A DNA stretch of 64,000 nucleotides from Latrodectus hesperus (GCA_037975125.1 CM075857.1:19980997-20044996); one strand, 5' to 3'; numbered from the stretch's first letter, positions 1 to 12,891 are shown. Notes: generated by a model not told the origin, from the letters alone. Translations and numbers: made by a program.

Positions 1-383
1 GACAATGAGAACCTTTCCCACTGAATTTAAATAAGGAATTTTCCAACTTATATCACCAAGGATTTTTCCTTGGCGATAACTGCCAAGGAAGTTTTGGTGT
101 CGTACATTAAGATACATTTTTGCCTTCATTTCCCATTTTTGTGCTACATTTTCTTAACTTGTCCTTGACGCATCTTTTAATGAAAAAAAATTATTTTGTT
201 GAGAATAAAATATAAGAAAACGTAAAATGAAATTTAAATGGCAATATTGTAGCATTTTGTATTATAAAATTCTTCCATAATAGCTTTTTAATTTTTTTTT
301 AACAATTAGCAAAACTTCTGGGACGAATTCTGAATTGCATCGGACAATTCTAAGGGGAATTTAATGTCTGCACAATCAGCTCT

Positions 384-462
384 TATATAAGTTTTTGGAA
401 GACAATTGTTTTCTGGATTCTGATCTGACATTCTGCGGATCTTTCGAGCAAACAATGACAAG
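384..462 (+). promoter_or_regulatory. Possible TATA promoter and short first exon
   Basis: A TATATAAG box (384-391) is followed about 65 nt later by ATG ACA AG (455-462) running straight into a strong donor, GTAAGT (463-468). A TATA box plus a tiny first coding exon ending in phase 2 is a common start for arthropod secreted or cuticle genes. I could not find a second exon in the following 16 kb, so this may be chance or a dead gene start. Confidence 0.25.
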
Positions 463-1029
463 GTAAGTGTAAATATATATATGCAAATTTATTCTACTTA
501 TTTATCCTGTAATATAACAAATTTTTAAATTCATGGTTAGTTATAGTTAAAATTAGTGCATAAGGAAAAATTTTTATTAAAATATAAACATCTAAACATA
601 GTGTCTGCAATTATTTTTATCAGAGGAGAATAATTTTTTAAAATAAAATTCGATGAGCACCATGGAATAAAGAATTTTATTTAAATTATTGTTATGTTAA
701 ATTTTAATTTAATTGAAAACTAAACACTGCAAAATTAATACTAAGTCATTCTGTGATCCAGATGTTAAATCTCCAAATTAAAATTGTTTCTGATAAACGT
801 CAGAGATTCTAAGACCGTGTTTCATTTGGAAAACAAAATATTCGCCAAAACCATATATCGGTTTCGAGAGAGAAAGAGAGATCAAGTTCAGAGTACATTT
901 TCTTTACAATCGAACGGTATTTTTATTTCTTCTTCTTCTTCCTCTTCTTCTTAGAATTGGGTTTGTATGTCATTGGGCACCTCTGCTTTTATCAGCATTT
1001 TGTACCATTAACTCCAAACCCAATGCTTC

Positions 1030-1236
1030 CTAGTTCCATTTGCTCGGGTCACCCACTTTATTAATAAAGTCCGATAACCCTTTAATGGAGTCTAGGTGTA
1101 ACTCTCTAGTATGGATGATGCCTAAAGAAGTTAATCTAGGGAGGGCAAGAGCCTCACATTCGTAAATGATATGCTCTGCCGTTTCCTCTCGCGTATGACA
1201 TTTCCAGCAGATAGGGTCTTGCTGAAACAGTCCCAT
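1030..1236 (-). pseudogene. LINE ORF2 C-terminal tail fragment
   Basis: Codes for 68 residues with the pattern CWKCHTREETAEHIIYECEA followed by a leucine-rich stretch. The CxxC...H...C cysteine/histidine motif with 'EETAEHI..ECEAL' is typical of the region after reverse transcriptase/RNase H in Jockey- and I-type non-LTR retrotransposons. Only this tail survives; no polymerase or endonuclease domain lies upstream on this strand. It ends at a TAG stop before the simple-repeat tail of the element. Not a functional gene. Confidence 0.7.
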
Positions 1237-1517
1237 CTGGTCAGAAAGTCAGACATGCTAGGGATAGCTTCCTGACTTTCACCAGAAGAAGATGGTTTGG
1301 AGGTCATTTCTACCTCAAATGAAGGATTCATTGCTGCCCCTTTACAAGATTGCCTCTGAGTTCCCTTGTCTTTTTCAGCAAGGTCTACTTCAGAGGCTTC
1401 ACCTGCAAATGCAGAAAGGTTTGTTATTACTTGTGTCTTTTCAGCCACAAGATAACAATTAAAAAGCTCAGGTGATACAAGTCCACCCAGCATTGCCTGA
1501 GTTACTGGGCAAGGCAA
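1237..1517 (-). pseudogene. LINE ORF1-like N-terminal fragment
   Basis: About 94 residues of an acidic, Ser/Lys/Glu-rich reading frame that lies 5' of the ORF2 tail in the same retrotransposon copy. It holds no recognisable domain; its position just after a GC-rich leader suggests the N-terminal, low-complexity part of ORF1 (gag-like). It runs out of frame into the ORF2 tail at about 1237, which marks the junction of the internal deletion. The assignment as ORF1 rests on position, not homology. Confidence 0.4.
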
Positions 1518-1769
1518 ATTACTCTAGAAGTTCGCCAGGCAACTAGAGGCTCCGTTAAGACACCAATACCGCGGTGCCAATTAGCCCTAGGCACGGAACG
1601 CATAACACCAGGGTTTACTGGAGCTGGTTCGCGGCCTCTGATTCTATATTCAAGGCTATCCTGTCATTCCTACAGGACATTCGGCTATCCACCACCTGCC
1701 GACGCGCCTGGTGGCTGCTCAAGCCCCAGGAAGGTACACGTACCCCCTGGTTCCAGGGTATTTTTATTT

Positions 1770-4700
1770 ACTAAATTCTAGAAGTTTTCTTTCGCAACAA
1801 TGGGACTTCAATTGTTGCTTACTATATTTAAAATATAGTTAGATTAACTATACATGGTAAATATACTTAATTAATATATAATAGGAAATGAGTGATTATG
1901 GATTAGATCAGTGATTCGCAACTTTTTTTTTGTCTCGGGTTAACGAATTTGGCGACACAAAGATAAGTTTAAGAGTTGTTTATTAACCTATAATACAATG
2001 TGTAATACAATTTCTGATAATAACTTTGAATATAAATTAATATAATACTTACTTCAGAAACAACAATACGTTGATAACTTTACTCGCAATAAGAAAAAGC
2101 ATGATAATTTTTATTTTATATATTTCTAAAATTTGGCGATACACTTAAAGAACTTGGCGACACACAGAACTGCCACTACACTGAATTTGAGAAATAGAAC
2201 TTGAAATTTTAGGCGAAATTGTTTGTTTATTTGAAATATAAATTGTGAATGACATACAGTTTAAGTGGTCATAAAAAAACTTTCAGTTAAGAAGCTAATT
2301 ATAATGTATACAAAAGAATTAATTGATGAGTGAACATTTTATTTCAGTTATAAACTGATAGCTTTCAAAATGTATGACGTAGGCTAATCATTCAATATAG
2401 AAATAGATATTCTTCCCCTTTGAGTGTTCATATTTTCCCATAAATTGGATATTTAATGTCATAAGATTTATATAACAAATACATTCTATTTTTAAGAATT
2501 ATTATTAAATTATGATGAATTGCATTTATTCGCAAACTTGGTTTCTTAGGCTTCTTATGTGAGATATTTTGAAAATTCCTACTACAATCAACATTCCGCC
2601 TTATAAATTCTGAATAGCATATAACTGATGCCGTGAAGTGAGAAGCTTGGCAGGTGACAGCAGTTGCAAGGTATTTGAACTGCTGTATTTGAGTGCCATT
2701 AGAGAGAAAACCTGAAAAACTCTCTAATAACAACGCATGAAGAAAGAAAAAACACAAAACTCATTGTTCCATAGATGCTGGAATTAAGTCCAAGACATAG
2801 AAACGTATTCTTACCGCTTCATCCTGAGTCTTCTGATTAATAGATCTTGTTAATTTCTGCTATTTTTCAGGATATTATACAAAAAAAATTATAATTGCTT
2901 TATTTATTAAGGATGAACTTCCAGCCATAGAACCTCTACGAATTTAGAGTCTAAAAAAGTCATTTTTTACAAAAACTTACAGAAAACGATTTAATTTGGG
3001 ATCGTATAGGTCATAATTTTCGAAGTCTGAACTTTAAAACCAGTTCACATTTACCTGCTGAACCGAAGGCGACGAAGTGACCGGGAATAAATTAGTTCAA
3101 AATCTAGATAAACGATCTGTTAGAAAAGATTTTAACCCACTTCAGTAACTCTTGATCAGCAACATATCATCACATTGCACAACCGAAATATAAATTTGTT
3201 TTTAAGCCAGTCTCTTCACAACATGCTTAATAAATGAAAAATTGGAGCAATTTAAGAATTCGAAGTCTCACAATTGTAACATTTATTTTTGTTTAAAAGT
3301 TAGATACTGTTACAATATGCCAGTAACTACTCCATGAATTTTCATGCGTTCGCTTTTGATATCCACACATTTGAAAGGCTACCAACCATAAACTACTGGG
3401 TAAAATATATGAAATTTTTCACAAGCAAAACTTTCTAGATCAGCTCTCAAAATATGTAATAACTTCTCATCATATATTTTGACAGCTAAAGTCTAATATT
3501 ATCTGTAAAAAATATTATTTTTAAGCTATTATTATTAAACTATTACTATAATTATTATTTAAAATAAAAAAATATTTTAAATATTAATTTAAAAAAAAAT
3601 ATTATTACTGTTAGGATAAAACGAAATCCGATCAACCCAATATTATTACCATGCAGTAATGATTTTTTTTTTAATAAATTTCATCGATATTTTAAATTAT
3701 TAAAAATATCCTTTAGTGTATGAGAGGAAGTGAATTAAGGAAAGAAATGCGATTAAATTTACAGACTAGCTCTAAAATATTCTTCGAAATAACGAAAATT
3801 TTACTGTGTTTTCCACACTAACAAAATTTTATTTGACTTAAATGTCACAGCAAAATTAAAATGTCACTCGTCATTTTAGTATTTTCTCGTCGCAAATTTG
3901 TAACATGCTGTTACATGTTACCAGGATGTACACTAAAAACTATCTCCTTGTTTTATAGTCATATTTCATTCTATATTTTTTATATCTTTTAAAACTAAAA
4001 AAAAAAACAAATTTCGGTTTTTATCCTTGATAACAATAAAACAAAAATGAATTTGAAACTAGATAGATAATTTTAATTCTTAATAGTATATTACTTCAAC
4101 ATTTGCTCATAGCTTTGAAAGTTTCACTATTAAAAATAAAGTGAAAGGAAAAACGAAAAGAATCATAGTTAGAATTCCTAATTCAATGATAAATCATTGA
4201 AATGTATGAAATAAATCGAATTACTTATTTAAATTTTTCCTTGTTTCACTTCCCTGATAGCTATCAGTTGATATCAGCTTATCAGATGAGCGACTGTAGT
4301 TCAGGTTTCGCTTTTTAAATGTAGCTGTTTAAACGAAAGCTTTTTTTCAACGGTAATACGTATTAATTGAATAAGAATAATTTAAGTATTTAAAATTTTT
4401 TTGTTCACAAATTTTATTGAATTAAAAAACTCATTTCTTACAAGTTTAACTTTTGAAGTCACAATACACTATTTTATCGTTATAAAACTAAGAAATATTG
4501 TATGTATCTACATAAATAAAAATTTTATTCTGCTTGTCTGCCGCAATTTTGTTCTAGAATGAATTGATAACGACAGCTTGGAATGGAATGGCGTTCTCTA
4601 TGGTTAATTTAAAATAAAACAAAGCTTTTTTTTTCAAATTTTTTTGATTATTGCGTTTGTAATTAATTTAAAACATAAATAATGCTGATTCGAACACTTT

Positions 4701-5140
4701 GTAAAACAACCTGTGGAACAATGCCCGTAACTGTTTTTGCTTCAATCAAAACTTCAACAAAGAAACCATTTTTTTTTCAGTATTTTTCTCAAAATTGTCA
4801 TCTATCCATTACTATTGGATATTGAAAATAATATTTATGTGGCATTGGATCATTTTCCTTCCACATTACCACAAAATTGTAATTTTTTAAATTATTTACG
4901 TTCCTTCCCAATTTTTGGAAAGATTTGTTTTTATTCTTTCCAGCGAATGCGTTTTCTCTTTTCCCATTGTGCCATCGGTCGAAACTGAATTGGAAGACGG
5001 TCCCGATACCAGTGTTCAATAGCTTCGTAATAAAACCGAGTTTTCTAAGATTATACATCTCATTCAATTTGATTTTAGTTTATATATACAAAGGATTTCA
5101 TTTGTGATGCTACACATCGTTTTAGCAAGCTGTTTTGTTG
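1770..5140. other. AT-rich intergenic DNA, no gene seen
   Basis: No conserved reading frame. Small ORFs are low-complexity Phe/Asn/Lys/Ile-rich and look random. Repeated 'ttggcgacaca' words at about 1950 and 2156 hint at an old hAT-type remnant, but ends and duplication do not match. Confidence 0.6.
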
Positions 5141-5149
5141 CATCAGCAC

Positions 5150-5358
5150 TTTTCCCTGTACTTATCCCAAAGTTCCAAGTGGCCAAGTCTTCGTAAATCA
5201 GTCAGAAGACCTCCCAAAATTGGATTTCTCTTCCCCAGAGGATATTACGACCACGACATGTTCTGCCGCCGTAAGTGAGTGCATCGGTTATGTCGGGATT
5301 CTAACTCATTACCTTCCGATAAGGAGAATAACGCCTTAACTAATCCACCGCGGACTCT
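5150..5358 (-). mobile_element. tRNA-derived SINE (old)
   Basis: Read on the minus strand from about 5357 the sequence starts GTCCGCGGTGGATTAG and then has an A-box-like TGGATTAGTTAAGG and a B-box-like GGTAATGAGTTAGAATCC, the two internal RNA polymerase III promoter boxes of a tRNA. A tRNA-unrelated GC-richer body follows to about 5150. No clear target duplication was found, so the ends are approximate and the copy is probably old. Confidence 0.55.
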
Positions 5359-6004
5359 TTAAGATATGTGTTATAATTAAATTATCTATGTTAATGTGTA
5401 TTATAAGTAAATAATTTTTCTAATATCTTGTGCACATTTATGTGTTTAATTCTAAAGCTTCTTGTTTGAACTGAAATTTCAGTCAGCAGATATACTTTTT
5501 TAATTCTTTGGATGTTTGTTTACTTTGGTATGTTGTATATAAAATATCTAATGTAACTTCTGGTCCTATTTTTATCGTATTAATCTACTGTGTGTGTTTC
5601 TCTTTTTTTTTTCAGTTGATAACTAGATTATAATTTAAACTGTGCTTTGCATCATACACATTTTTATGCGTTAAACTATGATATTTTATGTTTCCTCGCT
5701 TAAATTGAAATTTCAGTCAGAAGTTGTTAAACTCTTTTGAGTTCTTGCTTATTTCTCCCGGATATGGTAATTTGGATTCGATAAAAAAAAAATTGCATAA
5801 AAATACTTATGTATATTCTGCTTGTTTTTACTACATTGATTTCAAGTTTGTTTTTTCTGTTCATTATTAAGCGGGATCTTCAAAGTCTAGGTAAGCGTTT
5901 TACCTGGAAAAATATAAATTAAGTTAAGCATAAGAGTCAGGTACCAACTATAATTTCATTAAACTTAATACTGTTTTTATTGTTCAGAATTTTAACCTTT
6001 CAGC

Positions 6005-6334
6005 ACAATAAGCAGCGGCAGTGAAGGCATCTTTATTTAGTGGACCACCGAATAGGCGTGCCATTGCAATTCGAAAAGTAGGTGGATTTCTGTAATTTAG
6101 AAGAAAGGACCAAGTAGACTTCCAGACTAGGCATGTCACATCGTCACAGACAATCTAGGGAGTGTTGGCCACATTTAGAGGTAACATTACACATGGAGGA
6201 CATAGCGGTCAAGGCATATTTTACATGCCCCAGCCACCATTAATGAACATGCTGAATCTTCGGTTGGGTCGGGTTTCGAACCTCGCTATTTGTCGGTATT
6301 TAGAGCGATTATTAACCAACTAGGCCACTCCAGC
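6005..6334 (-). mobile_element. tRNA-derived SINE
   Basis: On the minus strand the copy starts GTGCTGGAGTGGCCTAGTTG: TGGCCTAGTTGG fits the A box and GGTTCGAAACCC, about 40 nt later, fits the B box of a tRNA. A GC-richer, tRNA-unrelated body of roughly 250 bp follows. The head-body structure and ~330-bp size fit a SINE. I found no convincing target duplication; the left end is approximate. Confidence 0.65.
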
Positions 6335-6714
6335 ACGTTGAATCAACTGTAAAATGACTTCAGTGAAATACAGCAAACAGATTCAGTTAGTATGTATATA
6401 TTTTCTATAAATCAGGTGTTTTTATATGTTGCTATAACAACTCTTATGATACTACAATTTTGTTCCAATTTTCCAAAAAATACAAAAATTCAAGTATTCT
6501 ATTAATGGAAATTATAAAGTACATTTTAAAAAATTATAAAATCTATAGTTTTTATTCATTATTATTAATAAAAATAGTTTTAGTAATTTTTTAATGATTA
6601 CTTTTTTTTTAAGAAAAAAAATTCTTAACTGTTTAATCTGACATATTTGAATTCTAAAACTTAATAGCGATATTTTAAAGTGTTATTCATTATAGTAAAA
6701 AAAAAAGTATAGTG

Positions 6715-8943
6715 CAGGGATGGCGAACCAATAGCACGCGTGCCATAAGTGGCACGTTTGAAAATTTTGATGGTACGCACAAAAACAAAATTATTTTTTA
6801 TAAATTATCTTTTTTGACAGAAATGAATTAAAAAATTATTAATCTACGCTTAATTTATAATTTATGATATAAACTTGTAGTACTGAATACCAATCTTAGC
6901 ATGTTAACTAGAACAGTCAAATTATACATTTTTCTATTAAAATATCGCATGAATTCTCTCGAAGTATATATAGATGCGCATTAGATTAAAAAAATTTTTG
7001 CGTATCCAGTTTCGCCTTCAAATGTTATTGCAAGTTGTTGCCGTCGCAGCGCTCGAATAAGACTACAGACTGCATTAGTCATTTTTAGTAAACCATCGTC
7101 TTTGAAACTTCAGTGACTTGTTAAAAAATATAACCGTTTATTGTAAACAGATATAGTGTTAGTTTTAAGAAAATATTTTTTACATATTATTTTATTATAT
7201 ATTCTGTATTCGTTTGAAAGGACATATTACGTCACGACTGAAGTTTTAATCTATAACATCCTTAACGTGTTAAAAGTTACAAAACTTATTATTTATTTTG
7301 CTTATTTTTGAACAGTAAGATATTTTAATATTATGAGAAATTATTTTATCATTAAATCAGTGTAAAATATAGAAATAATTATTAAAATTACCTTGAATTA
7401 ATATATTATTATTTTCTTGTGTTGGTAATATTTTAGTACTTTAATATGTGATGAAATACGTTCTTGCAAACGAATGCCGAATAAATTATTTATTATATAA
7501 CAACATTATTAAAAATATGTATTTTAGAATTTCTTATAATGGGCTAGTTTAATGAAGAAATCGAAATTATCATAAACATGTAATAGTTAAGAATTTCAAG
7601 CTTGGTGGACCGATAGATACGGTATGATTGAAAAGGGCAGTGAAGCAATTTGCATTTTATTTTCTAAAACTGTAGTCTGTAGAACATCTTCAGTAAAGTG
7701 GCACTATGAAACCAGCCATAAATTTCTTCTCTGATCAAAGTGTAGAAGAGCAAAAAGAGTATATATCATGAGCCTCAAAAATTAAAAATGCTCAAACTAA
7801 CTTCTTTAATGAAATATAGTGGAACTCAATCAAACACTACTGCTGCTAGTTATCAAGTTTCAAAAACTATTGCTCAATGTGCGAAACCTTTTAATGAAGG
7901 CGAATTTTTAAAGGATGCTTGGTTGCAAGTGCACCATATAGCAAAGTTATATTTTTTCACTGATTTACGCTCTCACTTAAATGAATTAAATATAAAACTA
8001 CAAGGTGTTAATAAAACAGTCATTATAATGTTTGACTTGATTAAAGCGTTCGAAGTCAAATTATAGATTTTTAATCGGGTATTCTTTCAAATTCATATAA
8101 ATATTTTCCGAATACAAAAAAAAATTAAAAAATTCTCTGAAAGTGAATGTCACGAAAATCTAAATAGTCATTAACGAAAGAATTTTCAATGGTTATTCAA
8201 TCCCTGATTCAGGAATTTTGTGCAAGATTTACGCAGTTTAAAGAATTTGAAGAAACTTTAAAATTTATTTTATATCTTGATACAATACCATTTGAAAAAT
8301 TTAATTTAAAAGTCCTTAAGTGGTTTCATTTTATTGAATTGAAGTCGAATTAGTTGAATTTCAATCAAGTACCATATGGAACAAAACATTTGTTGATTTA
8401 GAAATTATTGAAAGTAATCAATTATTGGATAAAATAAATAAAATTGCAGAAGATGAAATTCTGACTACATGGAATTCAATTCCTGACATGTTTAATTGTT
8501 TAAAAATATCAGCAAAGGCAATTTTATCAATATTTTCATTGACGTGGGCATGTGAATCTCTATTTTCAGAATTAAATTTCATAAAAAATAAATATAGGAG
8601 TAAAATGACGTATGAGTCGAGCTCTGCATGCGTACTGTTGAAATTAACTAAATATGAACCAGTTACTAAATCTTTACCATCTTGTGTACAGCAACAAAAA
8701 TCACATTAAAAGCAATTGTTTTTGACGTGAATTTTGTTTCTTGCATATTGGTTTCTGTAAAGCATTGATTAGTAAAAAAATTGTTTAAAGAAGAATTGCT
8801 TTTATTTATTTATTTAATTATACTTAGGTATAGTTTCACCACGCTAACATTTCGAATGAAATTTTATTGTGGCACGTTACCTATTTAAAAAAGAATTTTT
8901 ATGACTTTGTGGCACGGACATCAAAAAAGATTCGCCATCTCTG
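6715..8943 (+). mobile_element. hAT-superfamily DNA transposon, decayed
   Basis: The left end CAGGGATGGCGAACC and the right end (reverse complement CAGAGATGGCGAATC) are matching terminal inverted repeats of about 15 bp. They are bordered by GTATAGTG (6707-6714) and GTATAGTA (8944-8951), an 8-bp duplication with one mismatch, which is the hAT duplication length. The inside encodes pieces of a BED-finger/hAT transposase on the plus strand with many stops. At 2.2 kb it is shorter than autonomous members of this group and it is inactive. Confidence 0.85.
7600..8709 (+). pseudogene. hAT transposase remnant (BED finger and dimerisation domain)
   Basis: Three separated pieces can be read. At 7600-7725 a BED-type zinc-finger remnant shows Trp-rich start, a Cys then CRTSSVKWHYETSHK with the HX4H pair; one of the metal-binding cysteines appears lost. 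At 7788-8066 (92 residues) there is a stretch resembling ZBED5/GTF2IRD2-type hAT transposases, including QVSKTIAQCAKPFNEGEF and LNELNIKLQG. At 8425-8709 (94 residues) there is a C-terminal hAT dimerisation domain, with ACESLFSELNFIKNKYRSK. Frameshifts and stops separate them, and the middle catalytic part is largely missing. It cannot make a working transposase. Confidence 0.75.
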
Positions 8944-8951
8944 GTATAGTA

Positions 8952-11900
8952 CATATATTTGTGTGTGAATACCGAGGAGTCATACTCGGAAATGTTATGA
9001 TGCATCATATTTCACCCACACAACTGATGAAATCAGAAATGACGAAAAGGAAGTCTAGAAATACTGGTGCCTATGAGGAAAATAACAGCAAAATCATTCG
9101 ATTGTCCTTGAGAAAAAGCTGCATCATTCTCTATTGTTTTTAATCCTTATTGAAAAATATGTATGAATATTATAATAAATTTTGTATTCTAATATTTGAG
9201 ATCAAAATCTTGCCTTTTAAATATTACCTTACAACATAACTTACTTATTTAAATAAGAAATTCTTTTTCTATTTTTTAATTTGGATCATAATTTTCTTAC
9301 TTTCAGATTTTAAGCAAATTTTTTATTTATCACAATATGATATCCATACAAGGTCTTGTCAATCTTATTTTTGAATTCAAGTTTTGTTTTTAACAATATG
9401 CATGTTATTTTTATTCTTTAAATAATTTAATTAATAATATCCATTGTATTAAGGAATAAATAGTATGCATAAAAAAATTATTTCCTCTTATATATAACAA
9501 TATATATTATTAAATGATCAATTAAAATTTTATGAATTTTGTTTTGTTTGTAAAGAATCAACAATTGAAGTTACTGTATATTAACTAGCGACTTTGATTT
9601 TTAAAATTCATAAAATAAATAAAACAGCTGTCAGCTTTTTGACATTAAACTTGCATCTTAATTTCTATTTTATTCTGTAATAAAATTGTATTTTTATTAT
9701 AGAGTACCAAATAACGATATTTTTAATCAGTTTTTCCTACAAAAAAATGATGTAAGAAATAAAAAGGAATAATATATACATATTGTTACGTGTGTGTCTT
9801 GTGCATATAAGAATTTTTTTAAGTTTTCTTCTAAAGACAAATGTACTTTTAACTAGTCAAATGTGTGTACTTACTTTTTTTATATGAAATTCTTACCTAA
9901 AAGTAATTTATGAGAAGCTATTATGTATATGAAAACATCTCACAACTTTATGTAATTAAACTATTTACACACACACACACGCACTTTAGCAGTAGCAAAT
10001 TATTTTTCTTTTAGAGCTAAGAGATGAATTCTTTTCTGAAAATATTTTAAGTTCTCGATGAAATTTAAAAGGCCTTTGACATCACAAAGTAACTTAATAG
10101 CTGTTGAAATGATGTTTTAGATTCCTAATTTTGCAATTCATTATATAAGTCCATTTATCATATTAATATGATTTGTAGTTATATATTAGAGGTAAAAGTA
10201 ATTTTCTATAAAAATTTATCTTATACAATAAATTTTTCAAAACTAAAGCATTTTAACACTCCATTTTTTTTTTAAAAAAATGTTTCTAATTTTTTAATCA
10301 AATTCCTACTATACTTAATGAGATTAAAGTTTAACTTTATTTTTCAAATATTTCCAAAACTTAGTTATTAAGTTTAAGTAATAAATTTTGTGATAGGTAT
10401 TAATTGTATTATGTAAGCTAATATACATTCTTAACAGCACTTTTGAGCAATATTTGAAAATAACATCAAATGATAAATTATAAGATTTATATGTATTTAA
10501 AAGTTTGATACTCTCTTTCACAGTGTAATTTATTTTCTTCCACAGAAAGATTTGACTTGTAATCTCGTTGAGAAGTTGATTTATTCAGCAATTTTGTCTC
10601 GAATGTATAAAATTAAGCCTTAAACTAGAAATTTTTGACATAATTACGATATCATATTTTTCAAAAGTATTTTTGAATTTTCATTATCTTGAATACATGA
10701 ATGATTAACAAGAATATCCATGGGAATGTATTGGGAGAATTTTCTGCTGAATAAATTATTTGATGAGCTTACATTCCAATTGAACAAGGAAAAAGTAAAT
10801 ATAATATTCCTTTTTGAAAAAAAAATGTATGGACTAAAAAGAAATACATTTCATAAATATATTTCATCGCTATTTATTTTTTCGAATAATTACGAAATAT
10901 TATATTACGGTAAAAAAAGTAATTGAAAAACAATTAATATAAGAAAATAAGTGTCTCAGGATGTGATTTTATCTATGATAGAATAAATCGCGTTATATTG
11001 AAGAGTGGCCCTGTTACAACTTTTTACAATAAGTAAATAAAAAAAGATATATATTTCTTGAAAATAACGAAAGATATTTTAAATTAATAATAAACTTTAA
11101 ACACAAGAGGAAAGGTGGTGAAGAAAATATCCCTATTTAGAGCTTTGCTGTTGTGTAAAATATGGAAGCCGTTTGATGTATGCACACAAACTAAGGAGTA
11201 AATTTTTCTATCAGTAAAAATATTTCTCTATATTTAATAACAAATTTTGTGAACGGTCAAAATATTTAGCAGAATTATTATTAAAGAATTCGATTAACAA
11301 ATGTGGTATCAGACCTGTGACCTCTCGGTCTCCACATTACGTAAGTGATATTCATCTACAGTGTGAGAGAAAGTGAGACTTGTTGACAATAACATTACTT
11401 CATCGACATCAATGCAGAAGATAGCGCATATGTTCTGGAGGTATGAGAGCGATTGCCTTCAGGGATAGGATTGCCTTAAAACAGAGTAAACGAAGTCGAA
11501 TAAACGATATATTGTTTGTGACTTGTTAGTTTTGACACGGATTGCTTTCTTGATTTCTCTAAGCTTTTGTGACTGCGAATGTTGTGGATCATTGCGACTT
11601 CCCTACAAAGACTTTGTATTTATCATATAGTTTTGATCAAAACAAACACACACGCACTCGAATTATAACACTCTTAAACTTTTTTAAATATTGACACCAG
11701 AAGCAATTTAAAAACGGTTTATATAAGTCTCTGTTGTGATTAGTGCTCAAAGGGTAATTAGCTAATCGTTTTTATATCTTCTCAAATCACATCAGAATAT
11801 TAAATTTCTCAACTCTAGTTAAACATTTTTCTAAATCACTATTTTATAAACTGTGGTTGACAATTAGGGTCGCCAAAAATTTTAACAGTTTTGACACTTA

Positions 11901-12041
11901 TCTAATTTATATTGTAATTGTTTTACACATTTGCAAGTATTTTTATACACTGCATTTGAAAATAGATAAGTACAATGCAGACAAGCAAGAAACCAAAACG
12001 TTTCGAAGAATTTCTTATAACTGAAACTTTTATTTTACTTT
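8952..12041. other. AT-rich intergenic DNA, no gene seen
   Basis: Nothing codes convincingly. There is a short (AC)n run near 9966-9981. At about 11300-11360 (minus strand) AGGTCTGATACCAC resembles a tRNA B box and may be an eroded SINE, but no partner A box is clear. Confidence 0.55.
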
Positions 12042-12051
12042 TCTTATACGT

Positions 12052-12891
12052 TGTTGTTGTTACTTATGACATTTGGACAAGCCAATCTCGCTATGCTTTG
12101 GCTATGCGAATTTAAGTCAATAGGAAGTATCTTTCGTTTTAATGCTACTTCGGCTTGGCTCAGCCTGGATTGGAGGTTCCTGGGACCCTCACCCTCTACT
12201 GGAGCTGGAGTGGATGTGTAACTATATCTGAGTTCTGATCTGGCATAATTGGTTAGGGGCTCTTAAGGGGCGTGGTTAAGTTTTTGGTACTAGCTGAGTT
12301 AATTCTGAGTCGATTTTACTACTTTATATTTAATTATTTTATTAATTTACTGATATTTATTTAATATTAGATGATAGTTTATTTCTTGAATTTTACAATT
12401 ATTAAAAATTTTTTAACAAGTGCATTTGTTAGTATTAGTTGTTTGTTAGTTAAACTTTGAACATATCTACAGTAGAGCTGCGCTCTGATTGGCTGACGCC
12501 AGTTTTAGGTGTAAATTTGAATTTTTCAAGTCTTTTTAGAGATTTGGAGTTAATATATCATGAAATTGTTAGTACATTAGTTGTTAGTAAATTAATTAAT
12601 TTAACTATATACATATTATTTTCTTTGCTTTTTCTTTCGTTTTAATCAGAGCACCAGAAGGTGAAAGTATGTTTTTGCTCTTTTTTAAATCATCCGATAG
12701 ATGGCACCACCAGAGGATCCACTCTCTCAATTTTGACACTGATCTGAAGGGAGAGGAAATTTTCTCCAGACCATTGCACCCATGGTAACTGTTCAACGAC
12801 CGACCACAGGTGGTCTTTGGCGGCATTGGGAATCAAACCCCACCCCTCCGGATGAAAAGGCACTTGGCACTCCACTAGGCTACCACGGCCC
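12052..12891 (-). mobile_element. tRNA-derived SINE with (AAC)n tail, interrupted
   Basis: The ends are set by a 10-bp direct repeat, TCTTATACGT, at 12042-12051 and 12892-12901. On the minus strand the copy starts with a tRNA-like head: TAGCCTAGTGG (A box) and GGTTTGATTCCC (B box). It ends in an (AAC)n tail, seen as tgttgttgtt at 12052-12061. The apparent 840 bp is inflated by a second insertion (12144-12632). Without it and one copy of its duplication the SINE is about 340 bp, similar to the copy at 6005-6334. Confidence 0.75.
12144..12632. mobile_element. Nested insertion of unknown family
   Basis: A 489-bp segment sits inside the SINE and is flanked by a perfect 14-bp direct repeat, TCTTTCGTTTTAAT (12130-12143 and 12633-12646). 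One side is GC-rich (starting gctacttcggcttggctc), the other AT-rich. It has no inverted ends, no protein homology I recognise and no clear poly(A) tail. A 14-bp duplication points to a retroposed LINE- or SINE-like sequence; orientation is unresolved. Confidence 0.6.

Larger units (their letters stand above)
929..1756 (-). mobile_element. Internally deleted non-LTR retrotransposon (LINE)
   Basis: An 828-bp insertion, GC-richer than its surroundings, is flanked by a perfect 13-bp direct repeat, GGTATTTTTATTT, at 916-928 and 1757-1769. Read on the minus strand it starts with a GC-rich leader, enters an ORF1-like reading frame, then switches to the C-terminal zinc-binding tail of a LINE ORF2. 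It ends in an (AAG)n-rich tail (about 929-952 on the plus strand). The flanking duplication and simple-repeat tail are hallmarks of target-primed reverse transcription. The 5' and 3' parts are present but the several kilobases between them (endonuclease and reverse transcriptase) are absent, so the element is non-autonomous. Clade is uncertain; Jockey/I-like is likely. Confidence 0.8.

Noticed and set aside
1909..2183. Possible small hAT-derived element starting CAGTGATTCGCAAC and ending ...CACTG
   Set aside because: Beyond CAGTG the ends do not pair, and the 8-bp flanks (gattagat, aatttgag) do not match.
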